Positions 36,769 through 45,129 of a DNA stretch of 64,000 bases are shown one piece after another (position 1 is the stretch's first letter; each line of letters starts with the position of its first letter). Source of the DNA: Hydrogenophilales bacterium (GTDB taxonomy: Bacteria; Pseudomonadota; Gammaproteobacteria; Burkholderiales; Thiobacillaceae); NCBI GenBank assembly GCA_016719465.1, contig JADJYY010000014.1, positions 38,883-102,882 of the forward strand. Direction: 5' to 3'. Both the position numbers and the translations under genes were made by a program. Under the pieces are notes generated by a model. It ran no database searches and was not told the origin of the DNA. It was given only the letters and a program-made list of their open reading frames with translations.

Positions 36769-38595
36769 TTACTGGGTGGCGCAGTTCGCCCGGGTGCACT
36801 GGGGAATGCAGGCCTTGACGTCGGCGGGAGTGATCAGTTGGTCACCATTGGCATCGAAGGCCTGATCCAGAGAGGCGGCCGGCTTGCCACGGTTCTTGCT
36901 GATCGCGGCCAGGTCGACCTTGTCGATGTCACCGTCCTTGTCCACGTCGCACTTGCCCTCGCAGGCGTCGCCGATACCGTTCTGGTTCTGGTCCGCCTGG
37001 TTCGGGTTGGCCGTGCTCGCGCAGTTGTCGCAGGCATCGCCCACGCCATCGCCGTCCTTGTCTTCCTGGTTGGGGTTGGGGGTGGTCACGCAGTTGTCAT
37101 CCTCGTCGCACACGCCATCGCCGTCGGAGTCCACGCAGGCGCCGCCGGTGGCGCGCTGCAGCACCAGCAGGGCGTAGGCCTGGCTGGAGATGGTATTCCA
37201 GTTGCTCGGCGCGCTATTGCACTCGTAGCGCCCGTCCGTTCCGGCGATGGGGGCGCTGCCGTCATAGCACTGGTAGCCCAGGATCTTGTAGGCGTAGTCG
37301 AAGTACTGGTCCTTTTCATCGTCACCGTAGAAGCCATTGCCACCGGCGCCGAAGCTGGCCACGCGGGGCAAGGCATCCGGATCCAGGTGGAGTTGGCGGT
37401 ATTCGGTTGCACCCGAGAAACATGTGCCGGCAAGGGCGTCGGCGGGGTTCGGGTCGGTCGTCGCGGCCAGCATGCCCATGTCGTCCGGGCCGATGTTGCC
37501 GGGAGCCGGGGCGATGCCGGAGGCCTTGATCAATTCCATGGCCTTGAAGGAACTCCACAGGTAGTACCAGTAGCTGTAGCTGGGCCAGGAGTTGCCCATG
37601 CTGTCCAGGTCGGTATGGCGGTAGTGATTGCGCAGCCAGCGCAGATAGGCCTGCACCGAGGCGTCGTTGACCGTGGCGCCACCCATCACCTGCACCCAGG
37701 TGCCGGAAGCGGTCTGCTGCAGGCTGGGGTTGTAGTTGTAGTAGTAGCCGTGGCCCGCTTCATTTTCCTCGATGCGGTCACAGCTACCATTGTCGGAGCC
37801 GGCGGTGGAGCCCCACTGGGTGTAGTGCTGGCGCGCGCGGGTCAGCGCCCCGTTGATGCCGCCAATGCCGTCGTTGGCGACGCCGTTAAGGCGGTTGCCA
37901 GGGTCGCCCCAGGTGGCATCGGAGTAGACGGACTTGGCGGAGGCCAGGCCGGCCACCGCGAACTGGGTGGTGGAAGAGTCGCCACCGGCGCCGGTGTAAC
38001 CCCACATGCCGAAGTAGGGGTGCGCCCGGTTCTGGACGTCGTAGCCACTTTCGGCGTAGCCGTTGGCCACACGCGCCTGGGTCGTAAGGGTGCGATCAAC
38101 CAGACGGTTGATGGCGGTGATCAGGTCGTCATAGTTGGCCTGGGAGGCGGCGGGGATCTCGCCGGAGGTCACCAGGGCGGCCTTGTCGGGGCCGCCGCTG
38201 CGCAGATACAGGGACAGGGCCATCAGGTAGTTGCCGTCCCGGTAGGCGTAGAAACTGGTGCTGTTGACAAGATCCAGCATGCAGGCCACGGCGTTGCGCA
38301 TGCGCGACTGGTCGGTGGCGTTGGCGCCGGTGTAGCCCTGGGGCGGGTCGGCGGGGTTACCGCTGGGGCGCTTCTCCAGCAGGGCCAGCACGGCCAGGCC
38401 GCGGGCGCGGGAGTTTTCGCTGTCACCACCGCAACTGGCGGGACTGGGGCCGTAGGCGGCGTTATTGGCCAGCCAGGTCAGGCCGCGATCGATGGACGTG
38501 GCCACGTCCGTCTGGAACGGGGTGACGGCCTGGGCACCGGCGGCCATGGCCATCAGGGCCGAGCCGCATGCCACTTTCAACAAATTACGTTTCAT
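36769..38595 (-). CDS. Secreted alpha/alpha-toroid, TSP3, dockerin-like protein, cassette 4 (largest)
   Basis: 608 residues from ATG 38595, preceded by TTGGAAGGAATCACC. Signal peptide about 1-23. The toroid domain (about 25-465) starts DRGLTWLANNAAYG, a motif shared with the fifth toroid protein at 48098-49270 (GKGLTWLANKQQ). It also holds GDSSTTQFAVAGLASAKSVY and QQTASGTWVQVMGG. TSP3 repeats (DSDGDGVCDEDDNC, DKDGDGVGDACDNC, DQNQNGIGDACE) lead to the dockerin-like loops DVDKDGDIDKVD and DANGDQLITPAD. The tail is shorter (CIPQCTRANCATQ). It is the most divergent toroid copy and has an insertion of about 60 residues in the toroid. Expected to be secreted and calcium-stabilised; no catalytic residues identified. 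Confidence 0.88.
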   Translation of the reverse strand: MKRNLLKVACGSALMAMAAGAQAVTPFQTDVATSIDRGLTWLANNAAYGPSPASCGGDSENSRARGLAVLALLEKRPSGNPADPPQGYTGANATDQSRMRNAVACMLDLVNSTSFYAYRDGNYLMALSLYLRSGGPDKAALVTSGEIPAASQANYDDLITAINRLVDRTLTTQARVANGYAESGYDVQNRAHPYFGMWGYTGAGGDSSTTQFAVAGLASAKSVYSDATWGDPGNRLNGVANDGIGGINGALTRARQHYTQWGSTAGSDNGSCDRIEENEAGHGYYYNYNPSLQQTASGTWVQVMGGATVNDASVQAYLRWLRNHYRHTDLDSMGNSWPSYSYWYYLWSSFKAMELIKASGIAPAPGNIGPDDMGMLAATTDPNPADALAGTCFSGATEYRQLHLDPDALPRVASFGAGGNGFYGDDEKDQYFDYAYKILGYQCYDGSAPIAGTDGRYECNSAPSNWNTISSQAYALLVLQRATGGACVDSDGDGVCDEDDNCVTTPNPNQEDKDGDGVGDACDNCASTANPNQADQNQNGIGDACEGKCDVDKDGDIDKVDLAAISKNRGKPAASLDQAFDANGDQLITPADVKACIPQCTRANCATQ

Positions 38596-38991
38596 GGTGA
38601 TTCCTTCCAATTTCTGAAATGAGGCCGTCGCCCCGAACCTGGATTGATGCTTGAGTCCTGTCATGCCTGTCTCGCTTTCAAGCGACCAATACCCGAATTG
38701 ATCAATTTAACTAGGCCGATCATATGGCCTAATGCACGTTCTTTAGCAATTATCGGGCCAGTTCATTTTTTCTTTTATATTCAATTTGTTGCCTATTCTT
38801 CGGATGCCATTCACAAGGCAATGTAAAAAATACCGACAGAACTGCTGCATGCCTTGGGGCGGGAGTCCAGCTTGACCAGACGGGGAGCGCGGATCGCTAG
38901 TGTCGAGCATCACACTCTTTCCCAGGGTGAAGGAAATTCACGCCCCCGGGGACACCCCTAGGGTCAAATCACCCGCGGCGAACCGCCGGGA
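38596..38991. other. AT-rich intergenic region between cassette 4 and eboC
   Basis: 396 bp. It contains the 17-bp site at 38822-38838. The eboC-proximal end (38935-38991) is GC-rich with short inverted repeats (CCCCGGGG, CCGCGGCGAACCGCCGG) but lacks a U tract, so it is a weak terminator candidate for the ebo operon. No gene supported. Confidence 0.5.
38822..38838 (-). promoter_or_regulatory. Conserved 17-bp site, cassette 4
   Basis: TGTAAAAAATACCGACA, 226 bp upstream of the toroid start at 38595. It is the fourth match to TGTAAAWWWYMYCGACA. Confidence 0.7.
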
Positions 38992-39699
38992 TCAATCACC
39001 CCGCACGTAGCGCTGGCCGGCCCAGGTCAGGGCGGCGCCGGCCACGCCGGCGGCCAGCCAGGGGAGAGCGACCAGGCCGGCCATGACCAGGCCGTCCACC
39101 AGGGAGATGGCGGCCAGCATGGCGGGGATGACGGGAAAGGGCCAGGGCGTGGAGCGTCGGTTCTCGTGGCGGGCCGTCAGGCTGACCAGCACCACCCAGG
39201 CGAATTGGAGGGCGCCGGCGAGCCATACCAGGGGCGGGACGCCGCCGGTAAGGGCCAGGGCGACCACGACGAACACCAGCAGGCGGCAGGCGGCCATGAT
39301 CAGCACGCTCAGGGGGTTGCCCTTGTGGCGCAGGTCGTAGGCGACGATGGCCAGGATCAGCAGCAACCCCGCCGCGAGGCCCAGGGGATCGGGGGCCAGG
39401 GCGAGCAAGCCCAGGCCGGCCGCGAACAGGGCCAGGGTGAGCGCGCGGGCGCCGCCCACCGACACCCGGCCGGACGGCAGGGGCCGGCCGGGGCGATGCC
39501 GGCGATCATGCTCCAGGTCACACAAGTCGTTGAAACTCATGCCCGCCAGGTAGAAGCAGGACAGGGCCAGGGCCAGGAGCAAGTACGGGCCGGGCTGGAA
39601 CTGGCCGGTGGCCAGCAAGCCGGCGGCCAGCACGTTGGTCCACACCGTGGGCAGGTTGCTGACGCGACAGAGGTCCAGCCAGGGCTTGAGGGTATTCAT
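38992..39699 (-). CDS. eboC: EboC, UbiA-family prenyltransferase
   Basis: 235 residues from ATG 39699. The UbiA polyprenyltransferase signature lies at about 57-77 (NDLCDLEHDRRHRPGRPLPS), with the first aspartate-rich motif for prenyl diphosphate and Mg2+. About seven membrane helices are visible. The second Asp motif is poorly conserved (AYDLRHKGNPLSV at about 130-145), as expected for an atypical UbiA. EboC is a core member of the ebo cluster and would act in the inner membrane; its prenyl acceptor is unknown. It is the last gene of the operon, 143 bp after eboF, with a GC-hairpin repeat in the gap. Confidence 0.88.
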   Translation of the reverse strand: MNTLKPWLDLCRVSNLPTVWTNVLAAGLLATGQFQPGPYLLLALALSCFYLAGMSFNDLCDLEHDRRHRPGRPLPSGRVSVGGARALTLALFAAGLGLLALAPDPLGLAAGLLLILAIVAYDLRHKGNPLSVLIMAACRLLVFVVVALALTGGVPPLVWLAGALQFAWVVLVSLTARHENRRSTPWPFPVIPAMLAAISLVDGLVMAGLVALPWLAAGVAGAALTWAGQRYVRGD

Positions 39700-39734
39700 A
39701 CTTGCTTCGCACTCCAAGATGGATCCTGGGAAAG

Positions 39735-39778
39735 GCGCTCCCCACCCCTGCCCTCCCCGTGAACGGGGAGGGGGGCAT
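39735..39778. repeat. GC-hairpin repeat between eboF and eboC
   Basis: Contains GCGCTCCCCACCCC and CCTCCCCGTGAACGGGGAGG, the same arms as at 42529-42643. Confidence 0.7.
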
Positions 39779-39842
39779 CGCCTCCCCCGCGGGCAGAGGC
39801 CGAGAAGGGGACTGAAGCGGCCTTTACCAGCAAGGACATGGC

Positions 39843-41213
39843 TCAGTCGGCGAACAGGTGGCGCAGCAGGAGGTCTCGCACGTCCGTGGCGGCCAGGGTG
39901 TCGGCCTCGATCAGGTGTGGGGCGGTGCTCATGAGCAGCGGCCCCGCCACCGGGTCGTCGGTAACGCGGCCGTGGGAGCCCTTCACCAGGCTGGCGTCCA
40001 GGGGCACCACCTCCATGAGGGCGCGGAAGCCAAGCTTCTTCTTCAGCAGGAAGGTGGCGATCTTCAGCTTTGGCAGGGTGATGGCCGGGTCCAGGAACAG
40101 TTCGCAGGGGTCGTAGCCGGGCTTGGCGTGGATGTTGACGGTGCGGGCGTAGTCGGGGGCCTTGTCGTCGTCCAGCCACCAGTAGTAGGTGAACCAGGCG
40201 TCGGACCCCGACACCAGCACCAGCTCGCCGGAGCGCTCGTGGTCCAGACCGAACTCGCGCTTGCCGTCGACGTCCAGCACACGCTCCACGCCGGGAACCG
40301 CGGCGAACAGGGCGCGCACCGCCGGCAGGTCGGACGGGTTCCTGACGTAGACATGGCAGACCTGGTGGTCGGCCACGGCGAAGGCGCGGCTGGCCGTAGG
40401 GTCGAGATACTCCCGCCCCAGATCCTCCTTGAGGGACAGGAAGCCGGCCTGGCGCAGGATGCGGTTGGGGTGGAGGGGACGGCTGACCGGGGTGATGCCG
40501 TATTCGGACAGCACCACCACGCGGCAGCCCCGCTCCCGGAAATGATCCAGCAGGCGACCGCAGAGGGCGTCGATCTCGGCCAGGTCGCGGGCGATGTCGC
40601 CTCCGGGGCCGAGCTTCTGCAGGCCGTAGTCCAGGTGGGGCAGGTAAACCAGTTGCAGGCCGGGCCGGTATTCGTCCTCGATGGCCATGGCTGCCCGCCC
40701 GATCCACTCGCTGGAGGCGATGGAGGTGGCCGGGCCCCAGAACTGGAACAGGGGGAACTGGCCGAAATCCCGGTTGAAGCGCTCGCGCAACTGCGGCGGC
40801 TGGCTGTAGCAGTCCGGCAGCTTGCGGCCGTCGGCCAGGTAGAGGGGGCGCGGCGTCACGGTGATGTCGGCGTCGGTGTTCATGGCGTACCACCAGAAGG
40901 TGTTGGCCACGGCGCAGGAAGGATCCCGGCGGCGCGCCTCGTGCCAGATCTTGTCGCCCTGGATCAGGGCGTTGGACTGGCGCCAGAACAGCACCTCCCC
41001 CAGGTCGCGGAAGTACCAGCCGTTGCCGACGATGCCGTGGTCGGTGGGCAGGCGCCCGGTCAGGTAGGTGGCCTGCGCGGAGCAGGTCACGGCCGGGGTG
41101 ACGGTGTGGATGGGGACGCTGTCCGGCAACAGGGCCGAGAGTCGTGGGGTGTGACCCCGGCTCAGCAGGTCCCGGGTAAGGCCGACGACATTGAGGACGA
41201 CGGTTCTATGCAC
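39843..41213 (-). CDS. eboF: EboF, alkaline phosphatase-superfamily phosphodiesterase
   Basis: 456 residues from GTG 41213 (V/M-HRTVVLNVVGLTRDLL), overlapping eboE by 8 bp; the longer upstream reading is eboE in another frame. It matches the type I phosphodiesterase/nucleotide pyrophosphatase fold: metal/nucleophile segment TPAVTCSAQATYLTGRLPTDHGI, then LQLVYLPHLDYGLQ and VVVLSEYGITPV, which supply the Asp/His ligands. There is no signal peptide, so it is probably cytoplasmic or membrane-associated. EboF is a standard ebo-cluster protein; its substrate is not established. Confidence 0.88.
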   Translation of the reverse strand: MHRTVVLNVVGLTRDLLSRGHTPRLSALLPDSVPIHTVTPAVTCSAQATYLTGRLPTDHGIVGNGWYFRDLGEVLFWRQSNALIQGDKIWHEARRRDPSCAVANTFWWYAMNTDADITVTPRPLYLADGRKLPDCYSQPPQLRERFNRDFGQFPLFQFWGPATSIASSEWIGRAAMAIEDEYRPGLQLVYLPHLDYGLQKLGPGGDIARDLAEIDALCGRLLDHFRERGCRVVVLSEYGITPVSRPLHPNRILRQAGFLSLKEDLGREYLDPTASRAFAVADHQVCHVYVRNPSDLPAVRALFAAVPGVERVLDVDGKREFGLDHERSGELVLVSGSDAWFTYYWWLDDDKAPDYARTVNIHAKPGYDPCELFLDPAITLPKLKIATFLLKKKLGFRALMEVVPLDASLVKGSHGRVTDDPVAGPLLMSTAPHLIEADTLAATDVRDLLLRHLFAD

Positions 41214-42450
41214 GGCGTTGGCCCTTGCCGGGTGTGACGAAGGAAAGGCCACTGCCCTCCCAACCTCTGCCTTGATGTCCTTCAGTGTGCTCCCCGCCCG
41301 CGGGGAGGAGGTGCTCCCCTCCCCCGCAAACGGGGGAGGCTGGGAGGGAGAGAGACGTTCCGCGAATAGCGGCAAGCCATTCCAGCTCGCGCACGATGGA
41401 GTCGGTCACCGAATCCAGGCGCAGCTCCGGCGGCAGCACGTCCCAGGTGTAGGTTTCCACTTCCAGCAGGATATCGGCGGGCAGCAGGGGCAGCAGGTCG
41501 ATCAGGAAGGATTGGGTGGTGCCGTGGTCCGGGGTGCCGGCGAGGAAGATGGGGACGTGGAAATGGCAGCGCCATTCCTCGCCCACCCCCCCGCCAATCT
41601 CTTCCCGCGCCAGCGCCTGGCCCAGGTCGGCGTAACGGTCCAGGTTGCCGTCCCGGTTGCGCACCACCACCTGGTGCAGGTAGCAGGGCTCGTCGAAGCG
41701 GCGCAGGTGCTCCCTGCCCTCCCCCGCCACCCTCAGGGCCGAGGACACCTGCACCTTGGCGATGGGGATGCCGGCCTGATCGAGGCGGCGCAGGGAATCC
41801 GCCGGATCCTCGAATTCCACCGCCTGGTGGCAGGCGTCGTAGCAAAGGCCCAGAAAAGCTGTCAATTCCTCCGACAAATCCAGTTCGGCGAAAAAGCGGC
41901 AGGCCTCGTCGGTGGTTTCCAACAGGCAGCCCGGCTCCGGCTCCAGGGCCAGGAGGATCTTTCTTCCCTGGCGATCATGTATTTCGGCCAGGTGGCGCAA
42001 CACGCTCTCCAACTGGACGCGGAAAGCCGGCAGATCATCCCAGCCGACCACGCCCTTGAAGCCCAGGGGCACGCTGGAGATGGAACCCGCCATGCCTTCC
42101 GGCAGCCAGCCGGCCAGCAGGTCCGTCAGGCGCAGGGTGTAGGCGGCCCGCTCGGGGGCGCGCCAGTCGGGCAGGTAGACGTTTTCCTTGACCCGCCCGC
42201 CGTGGAAGGCGCCGTAGGGGAAACCATTGAGGGTGGGCACGAAGCAGTCGTTGGCCCGCAGCCAGTCGGTGAATTCCCGATTGCGCGCCGCGTCCAGCTC
42301 CCGCGCCGCCCGCTCCGCCAGGCGCAGGCCGATGGGGAAGGCGGCATCGGGGCTGAAGGCGGCCTTCACCACCGGGATGTGTTGCCGCAGGGCGGCGAAT
42401 ACCTCTCCCCAGCTTTCGCCTGGGTGGATGTTGGTGCAGTAGGTGATCAT
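41206..42450 (-). CDS. eboE: EboE, sugar isomerase-like TIM barrel protein with repeat-derived tail
   Basis: 414 residues. A xylose isomerase-like TIM barrel (about 1-365) begins MITYCTNIHPGESWGEVFAAL and contains FPYGAFHGGRVKENVYLPDW, LALEPEPGCLLET, LGLCYDACHQAVEFEDP and CHFHVPIFL, with Glu/Asp/His residues in the positions used for metal binding. EboE belongs to the ebo core; the reaction is unknown. The last 45 residues (from about SLSLPASPVCGGG) are translated from a dispersed GC-hairpin repeat and probably add no function. Overlap with eboF suggests coupled translation. Confidence 0.88.
   Translation of the reverse strand: MITYCTNIHPGESWGEVFAALRQHIPVVKAAFSPDAAFPIGLRLAERAARELDAARNREFTDWLRANDCFVPTLNGFPYGAFHGGRVKENVYLPDWRAPERAAYTLRLTDLLAGWLPEGMAGSISSVPLGFKGVVGWDDLPAFRVQLESVLRHLAEIHDRQGRKILLALEPEPGCLLETTDEACRFFAELDLSEELTAFLGLCYDACHQAVEFEDPADSLRRLDQAGIPIAKVQVSSALRVAGEGREHLRRFDEPCYLHQVVVRNRDGNLDRYADLGQALAREEIGGGVGEEWRCHFHVPIFLAGTPDHGTTQSFLIDLLPLLPADILLEVETYTWDVLPPELRLDSVTDSIVRELEWLAAIRGTSLSLPASPVCGGGEHLLPAGGEHTEGHQGRGWEGSGLSFVTPGKGQRRA
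41283..41346. repeat. GC-hairpin repeat inside the 3' end of eboE
   Basis: Two arms, CCCGCCCGCGGGGAGG and CCTCCCCCGCAAACGGGGGAGG-type (split by one loop), encode the eboE tail. Confidence 0.75.
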
Positions 42451-42528
42451 GCCGACCGCCTATTCCTTTTCCAGGGCATGCGCAGAAGTGAAGGGGATTC
42501 GATGGCTTGCGAGATATCCAAGCAGGGA

Positions 42529-42643
42529 AACCCTCCCCACCCCCGCCCTCCCCGTAAACGGGGAGGGGGCAAACCTGTGCGCATTGCGGTTCCGCCCTAC
42601 CCCTCCCCCGCTTGCGGGGGAGGCCGGGAGGGGGAGAAAGCTC
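42529..42643. repeat. GC-hairpin repeat between eboB1 and eboE
   Basis: Two successive hairpins: CCCTCCCCGTAAACGGGGAG, then CCCCTCCCCCGCTTGCGGGG. They fill most of the 209-bp gap. Confidence 0.75.
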
Positions 42644-42659
42644 CTTTCGGATGCCGGGA

Positions 42660-43463
42660 TCAATTCGCCACGAACTTCGGGCACTGGCCCATGAAGCTCT
42701 TGGGATTCTCGTAGAACACCTGGTTAACGGCGGCCTCCCCATGGCCGCGCCGGCGCATCTCGTTGGCGCATTTCAGGATGGACAGGGGGTCGCTGACGCT
42801 CCAGTCACCCGAGGAATTGATACACAGGCGCTCGCTGCCATAGATCTCGACGGCGTCGATGGCCCGCTCCGGGCTGCCCTTGGAGTTGGGGTAGAGGGTC
42901 ATGCCGAACCAGAAACCGCGATCCTTGATCTCGGCGATGGTGTGTTCCTCGGCGTGGTCGATGAGCACCCGGGACGGGTCCAGGCGGGGCTCGTTGCGGA
43001 TCATGTCCATGATCATACGGGTGCCCTTGAGCTTGTCCTCCAGGTGGGGCGTGTGGACCAGCACCAGGTCGTTGCGCGCCGCCGCCATGGCCAGTTGCCG
43101 TTCCAGCACCGCCATCTCGTTCTTAGAATTCTTGTTCAGCCCGATCTCGCCGAAACCCAGCACGTTGGGGCGGTCGATGAATTCCGGGATGATGGCCAGC
43201 ACCTCGTCCGCCAGTGTCAGATTTTCCGACTCCTTGGAGTTCAGGCCGAGCCAGCAGTAGTGCTTGATGCCGAAGCGGGCGGCGCGGGCGGGCTCCACCA
43301 CGGTGAGCTGGTGGAAGTAGTCGCGGAAGCAGTCCGCCGAGGCGCGGTCGAAGCCGGCCCAGAAGGCGGGTTCGGCCACGGTGTGGATGCCGCTGATGGT
43401 CATCCGCATGTAATCGTCCGTGGTGCGGGAAATCATGTGGATGTGGGGATCGATGGCTTTCAT
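42660..43463 (-). CDS. eboB: EboB paralogue 1, TatD-like metallohydrolase
   Basis: 267 residues. The amidohydrolase-type metal site is visible: DPHIHM (His7, His9), GFGEIGLN, VLVHTPHLED and VLIDHAEEHT. TatD-family proteins are metal-dependent phosphoesterases, but EboB proteins form a separate clade. The start at 43463 overlaps the small upstream gene by 4 bp. A second eboB paralogue lies at 43995-44921 and shares the N-terminal IDPHxHMISRTTDDY; most ebo clusters have one. This copy is shorter by 41 residues. Confidence 0.85.
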   Translation of the reverse strand: MKAIDPHIHMISRTTDDYMRMTISGIHTVAEPAFWAGFDRASADCFRDYFHQLTVVEPARAARFGIKHYCWLGLNSKESENLTLADEVLAIIPEFIDRPNVLGFGEIGLNKNSKNEMAVLERQLAMAAARNDLVLVHTPHLEDKLKGTRMIMDMIRNEPRLDPSRVLIDHAEEHTIAEIKDRGFWFGMTLYPNSKGSPERAIDAVEIYGSERLCINSSGDWSVSDPLSILKCANEMRRRGHGEAAVNQVFYENPKSFMGQCPKFVAN

Positions 43464-43762
43464 TTCGCCGCTCCTTTCCAGGCGCCGTAGGCCTTCATTC
43501 CCAGCGCGCTGTCGAGCGGCTCGGTGGTGGGGTCGCTGAGGGCCACCTGGACGGCCTTGGCGCGGTCGCGGGGGGTGTCGCGGGTGATGTCGAGAATTTG
43601 CAGGAAGGCCTGGTAGCGGAAGTCCGCCTTGGCCTCGTCGGCGCCCTCATAGCGGTCGATCCGGTCCAGAAAGGACGCGATGTCCATGATCCGGGATCGG
43701 TTCTCGATGAAGTAGAGGTCGAGGATGTCGATGGCCCGCATGGGGCCGTAGGGTGCGCTCAT
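43460..43762 (-). CDS. Small conserved-looking protein between the two eboB genes
   Basis: 100 residues (ATG 43762; an internal ATG at about residue 8 is also possible). No signal peptide or membrane helix. The sequence is soluble and mostly helical (IDILDLYFIENRSRIMDIA, LDRIDRYEGADEAKADFRY). Its stop overlaps the eboB1 start by 4 bp, which argues it is a real translated gene. No family recognised. Confidence 0.65.
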   Translation of the reverse strand: MSAPYGPMRAIDILDLYFIENRSRIMDIASFLDRIDRYEGADEAKADFRYQAFLQILDITRDTPRDRAKAVQVALSDPTTEPLDSALGMKAYGAWKGAAK

Positions 43763-43885
43763 AGTGGGGCTCCTGGGTGGTTGTGCTGTCGGGTCGCGTC
43801 CCCGCCCGTTCCATATCGGCCACTGGACGAAAATATTGATACAGGAACAGGCAGCAATATCGAGACATTAAACCCATCGAATTCC

Positions 43886-43972
43886 GTCATTGCGAGCGCA
43901 GCGAAGCAATCCAGAATCCTTGCCGCGGGCGAAACCTCTGGATCGCCACGTCGCTTCGCTCCTCGCGATGAC
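43886..43972. repeat. Foldback (MITE-like) repeat, copy 2
   Basis: 87 bp, beginning GTCATTGCGAGCGCAGCG and ending CTCCTCGCGATGAC. It pairs with itself and matches 25908-25994. It lies in the 232-bp gap upstream of the small gene. Confidence 0.75.
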
Positions 43973-43994
43973 AAGATAATTGTTGAGCTCGCCT

Positions 43995-44921
43995 TCATTC
44001 GATGATGAGGTTATCCATGCCGCGACGGTTGGGGGTCTGCCCCACCACCGGCTCGCGGCCGCCGCGCAGGATGGAATTGCCTTCGTACACCGCGCGCTGG
44101 TCGATGGCCTGGGGATTGAGCCAGTCCTCCTCCTTCATCTGGCCGCTTTGCCCGTAGGCTTCCAGGGCGTTCTGGTAGCACGCCAGCCGCACCTGGTCCT
44201 CGGGGATGCCGGTCTGCAGGGCCAGCCGAGCGGTCTTGGCCACCGCCAGGACCTCGGAGATGCCCCAGTCGCAGGCGGAATCGACGATCACCCGGTTGGC
44301 GCCGTACTGGCGCAGGATTTCCACCATGCGGGCATTGCCCATCTTGGTGCTGGGATAGATGGAGAAGCCGGCCCAGAAGCCGCGATCCAGCACCTCCCGC
44401 ACGGTTTCCTCGTTGTTGTGGTCCACCACCACCTTGCCCGGGTCCAGGCCGTGCTCGACGCAGACGTCCATGGAACGGGAGGTGCCGTTCTTCTTGTCGC
44501 GGTGGGGGGTATGGATCATGACCGGCAGGTCCAGCTCCTTGGCCAGTTCCAGCTGGAGACGGAAATACTTGTCCTCCAGGGCGGTCTGCTCGTCGTAGCC
44601 GATCTCGCCGATGGCCACCACCCCTTCCTTCAGGGCGAAACGGGGGATCAACTCCATCACCGCCTCGGCCAGGGCCTCGTTGTTGGCCTCCTTGGAATTG
44701 AGGCCGATGGTGCAGTAGTGACGGATGCCGAACTGGCTGGCGCGGAAGCGCTCGAAGCCGACGATGGAGGACAGGTAGTCGAGATAGGAACCGGCGTTGG
44801 TGCGCGGCTGGCCCAGCCAGAAGGCGGGCTCGATGACGGCCACGACACCCGAGGCGGCCATGGCCTCGTAGTCGTCCGTGGTGCGGGAAATCATGTGGGC
44901 GTGGGGGTCGATGAACATCAT
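43995..44921 (-). CDS. eboB: EboB paralogue 2, TatD-like metallohydrolase
   Basis: 308 residues. Metal-site motifs are DPHAHM, AIGEIGYDEQT, VMIHTPHRDKK and VVVDHNNEET. It is closely related to the 42660-43463 protein but has a longer C-terminus (GQSGQMKEEDWLNPQ... MDNLIIE), and on length it is the more typical EboB. It is separated from the small gene by a foldback repeat and from eboA by a GC-hairpin repeat. Confidence 0.85.
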   Translation of the reverse strand: MMFIDPHAHMISRTTDDYEAMAASGVVAVIEPAFWLGQPRTNAGSYLDYLSSIVGFERFRASQFGIRHYCTIGLNSKEANNEALAEAVMELIPRFALKEGVVAIGEIGYDEQTALEDKYFRLQLELAKELDLPVMIHTPHRDKKNGTSRSMDVCVEHGLDPGKVVVDHNNEETVREVLDRGFWAGFSIYPSTKMGNARMVEILRQYGANRVIVDSACDWGISEVLAVAKTARLALQTGIPEDQVRLACYQNALEAYGQSGQMKEEDWLNPQAIDQRAVYEGNSILRGGREPVVGQTPNRRGMDNLIIE

Positions 44922-44996
44922 GGTCTGCCTCTCTCTCGAACGGTTTGCTTGTTGTACTCGGGAATATTGGTCTTTTTGAAAGTCATGCCACTGAAC

Positions 44997-45083
44997 TCCC
45001 CCTCCCAGCCTCCACCGCTCGCGGGGGAGGGGTTTGCTCCCTCCCCGTTTGCGGGGAGGGTTGGGGTGGGGAGGGAAGTTTCG
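44997..45083. repeat. GC-hairpin repeat between eboA and eboB2
   Basis: Arms CACCGCTCGCGGGGGAGG and CTCCCTCCCCGTTTGCGGGG, the family of 42529-42643, in a 208-bp gap. Confidence 0.75.
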
Positions 45084-45129
45084 TCCACGATAGGGGTGGC
45101 GTTATGAATTCAGTTCCATCAGGGTTTGC

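Noticed and set aside
38992..40893. Extended N-terminus for EboC through the eboF region
   Set aside because: The extension is Arg/Pro/Gly-rich antisense-like text in the wrong frame of eboF; UbiA sequence starts at 39699.
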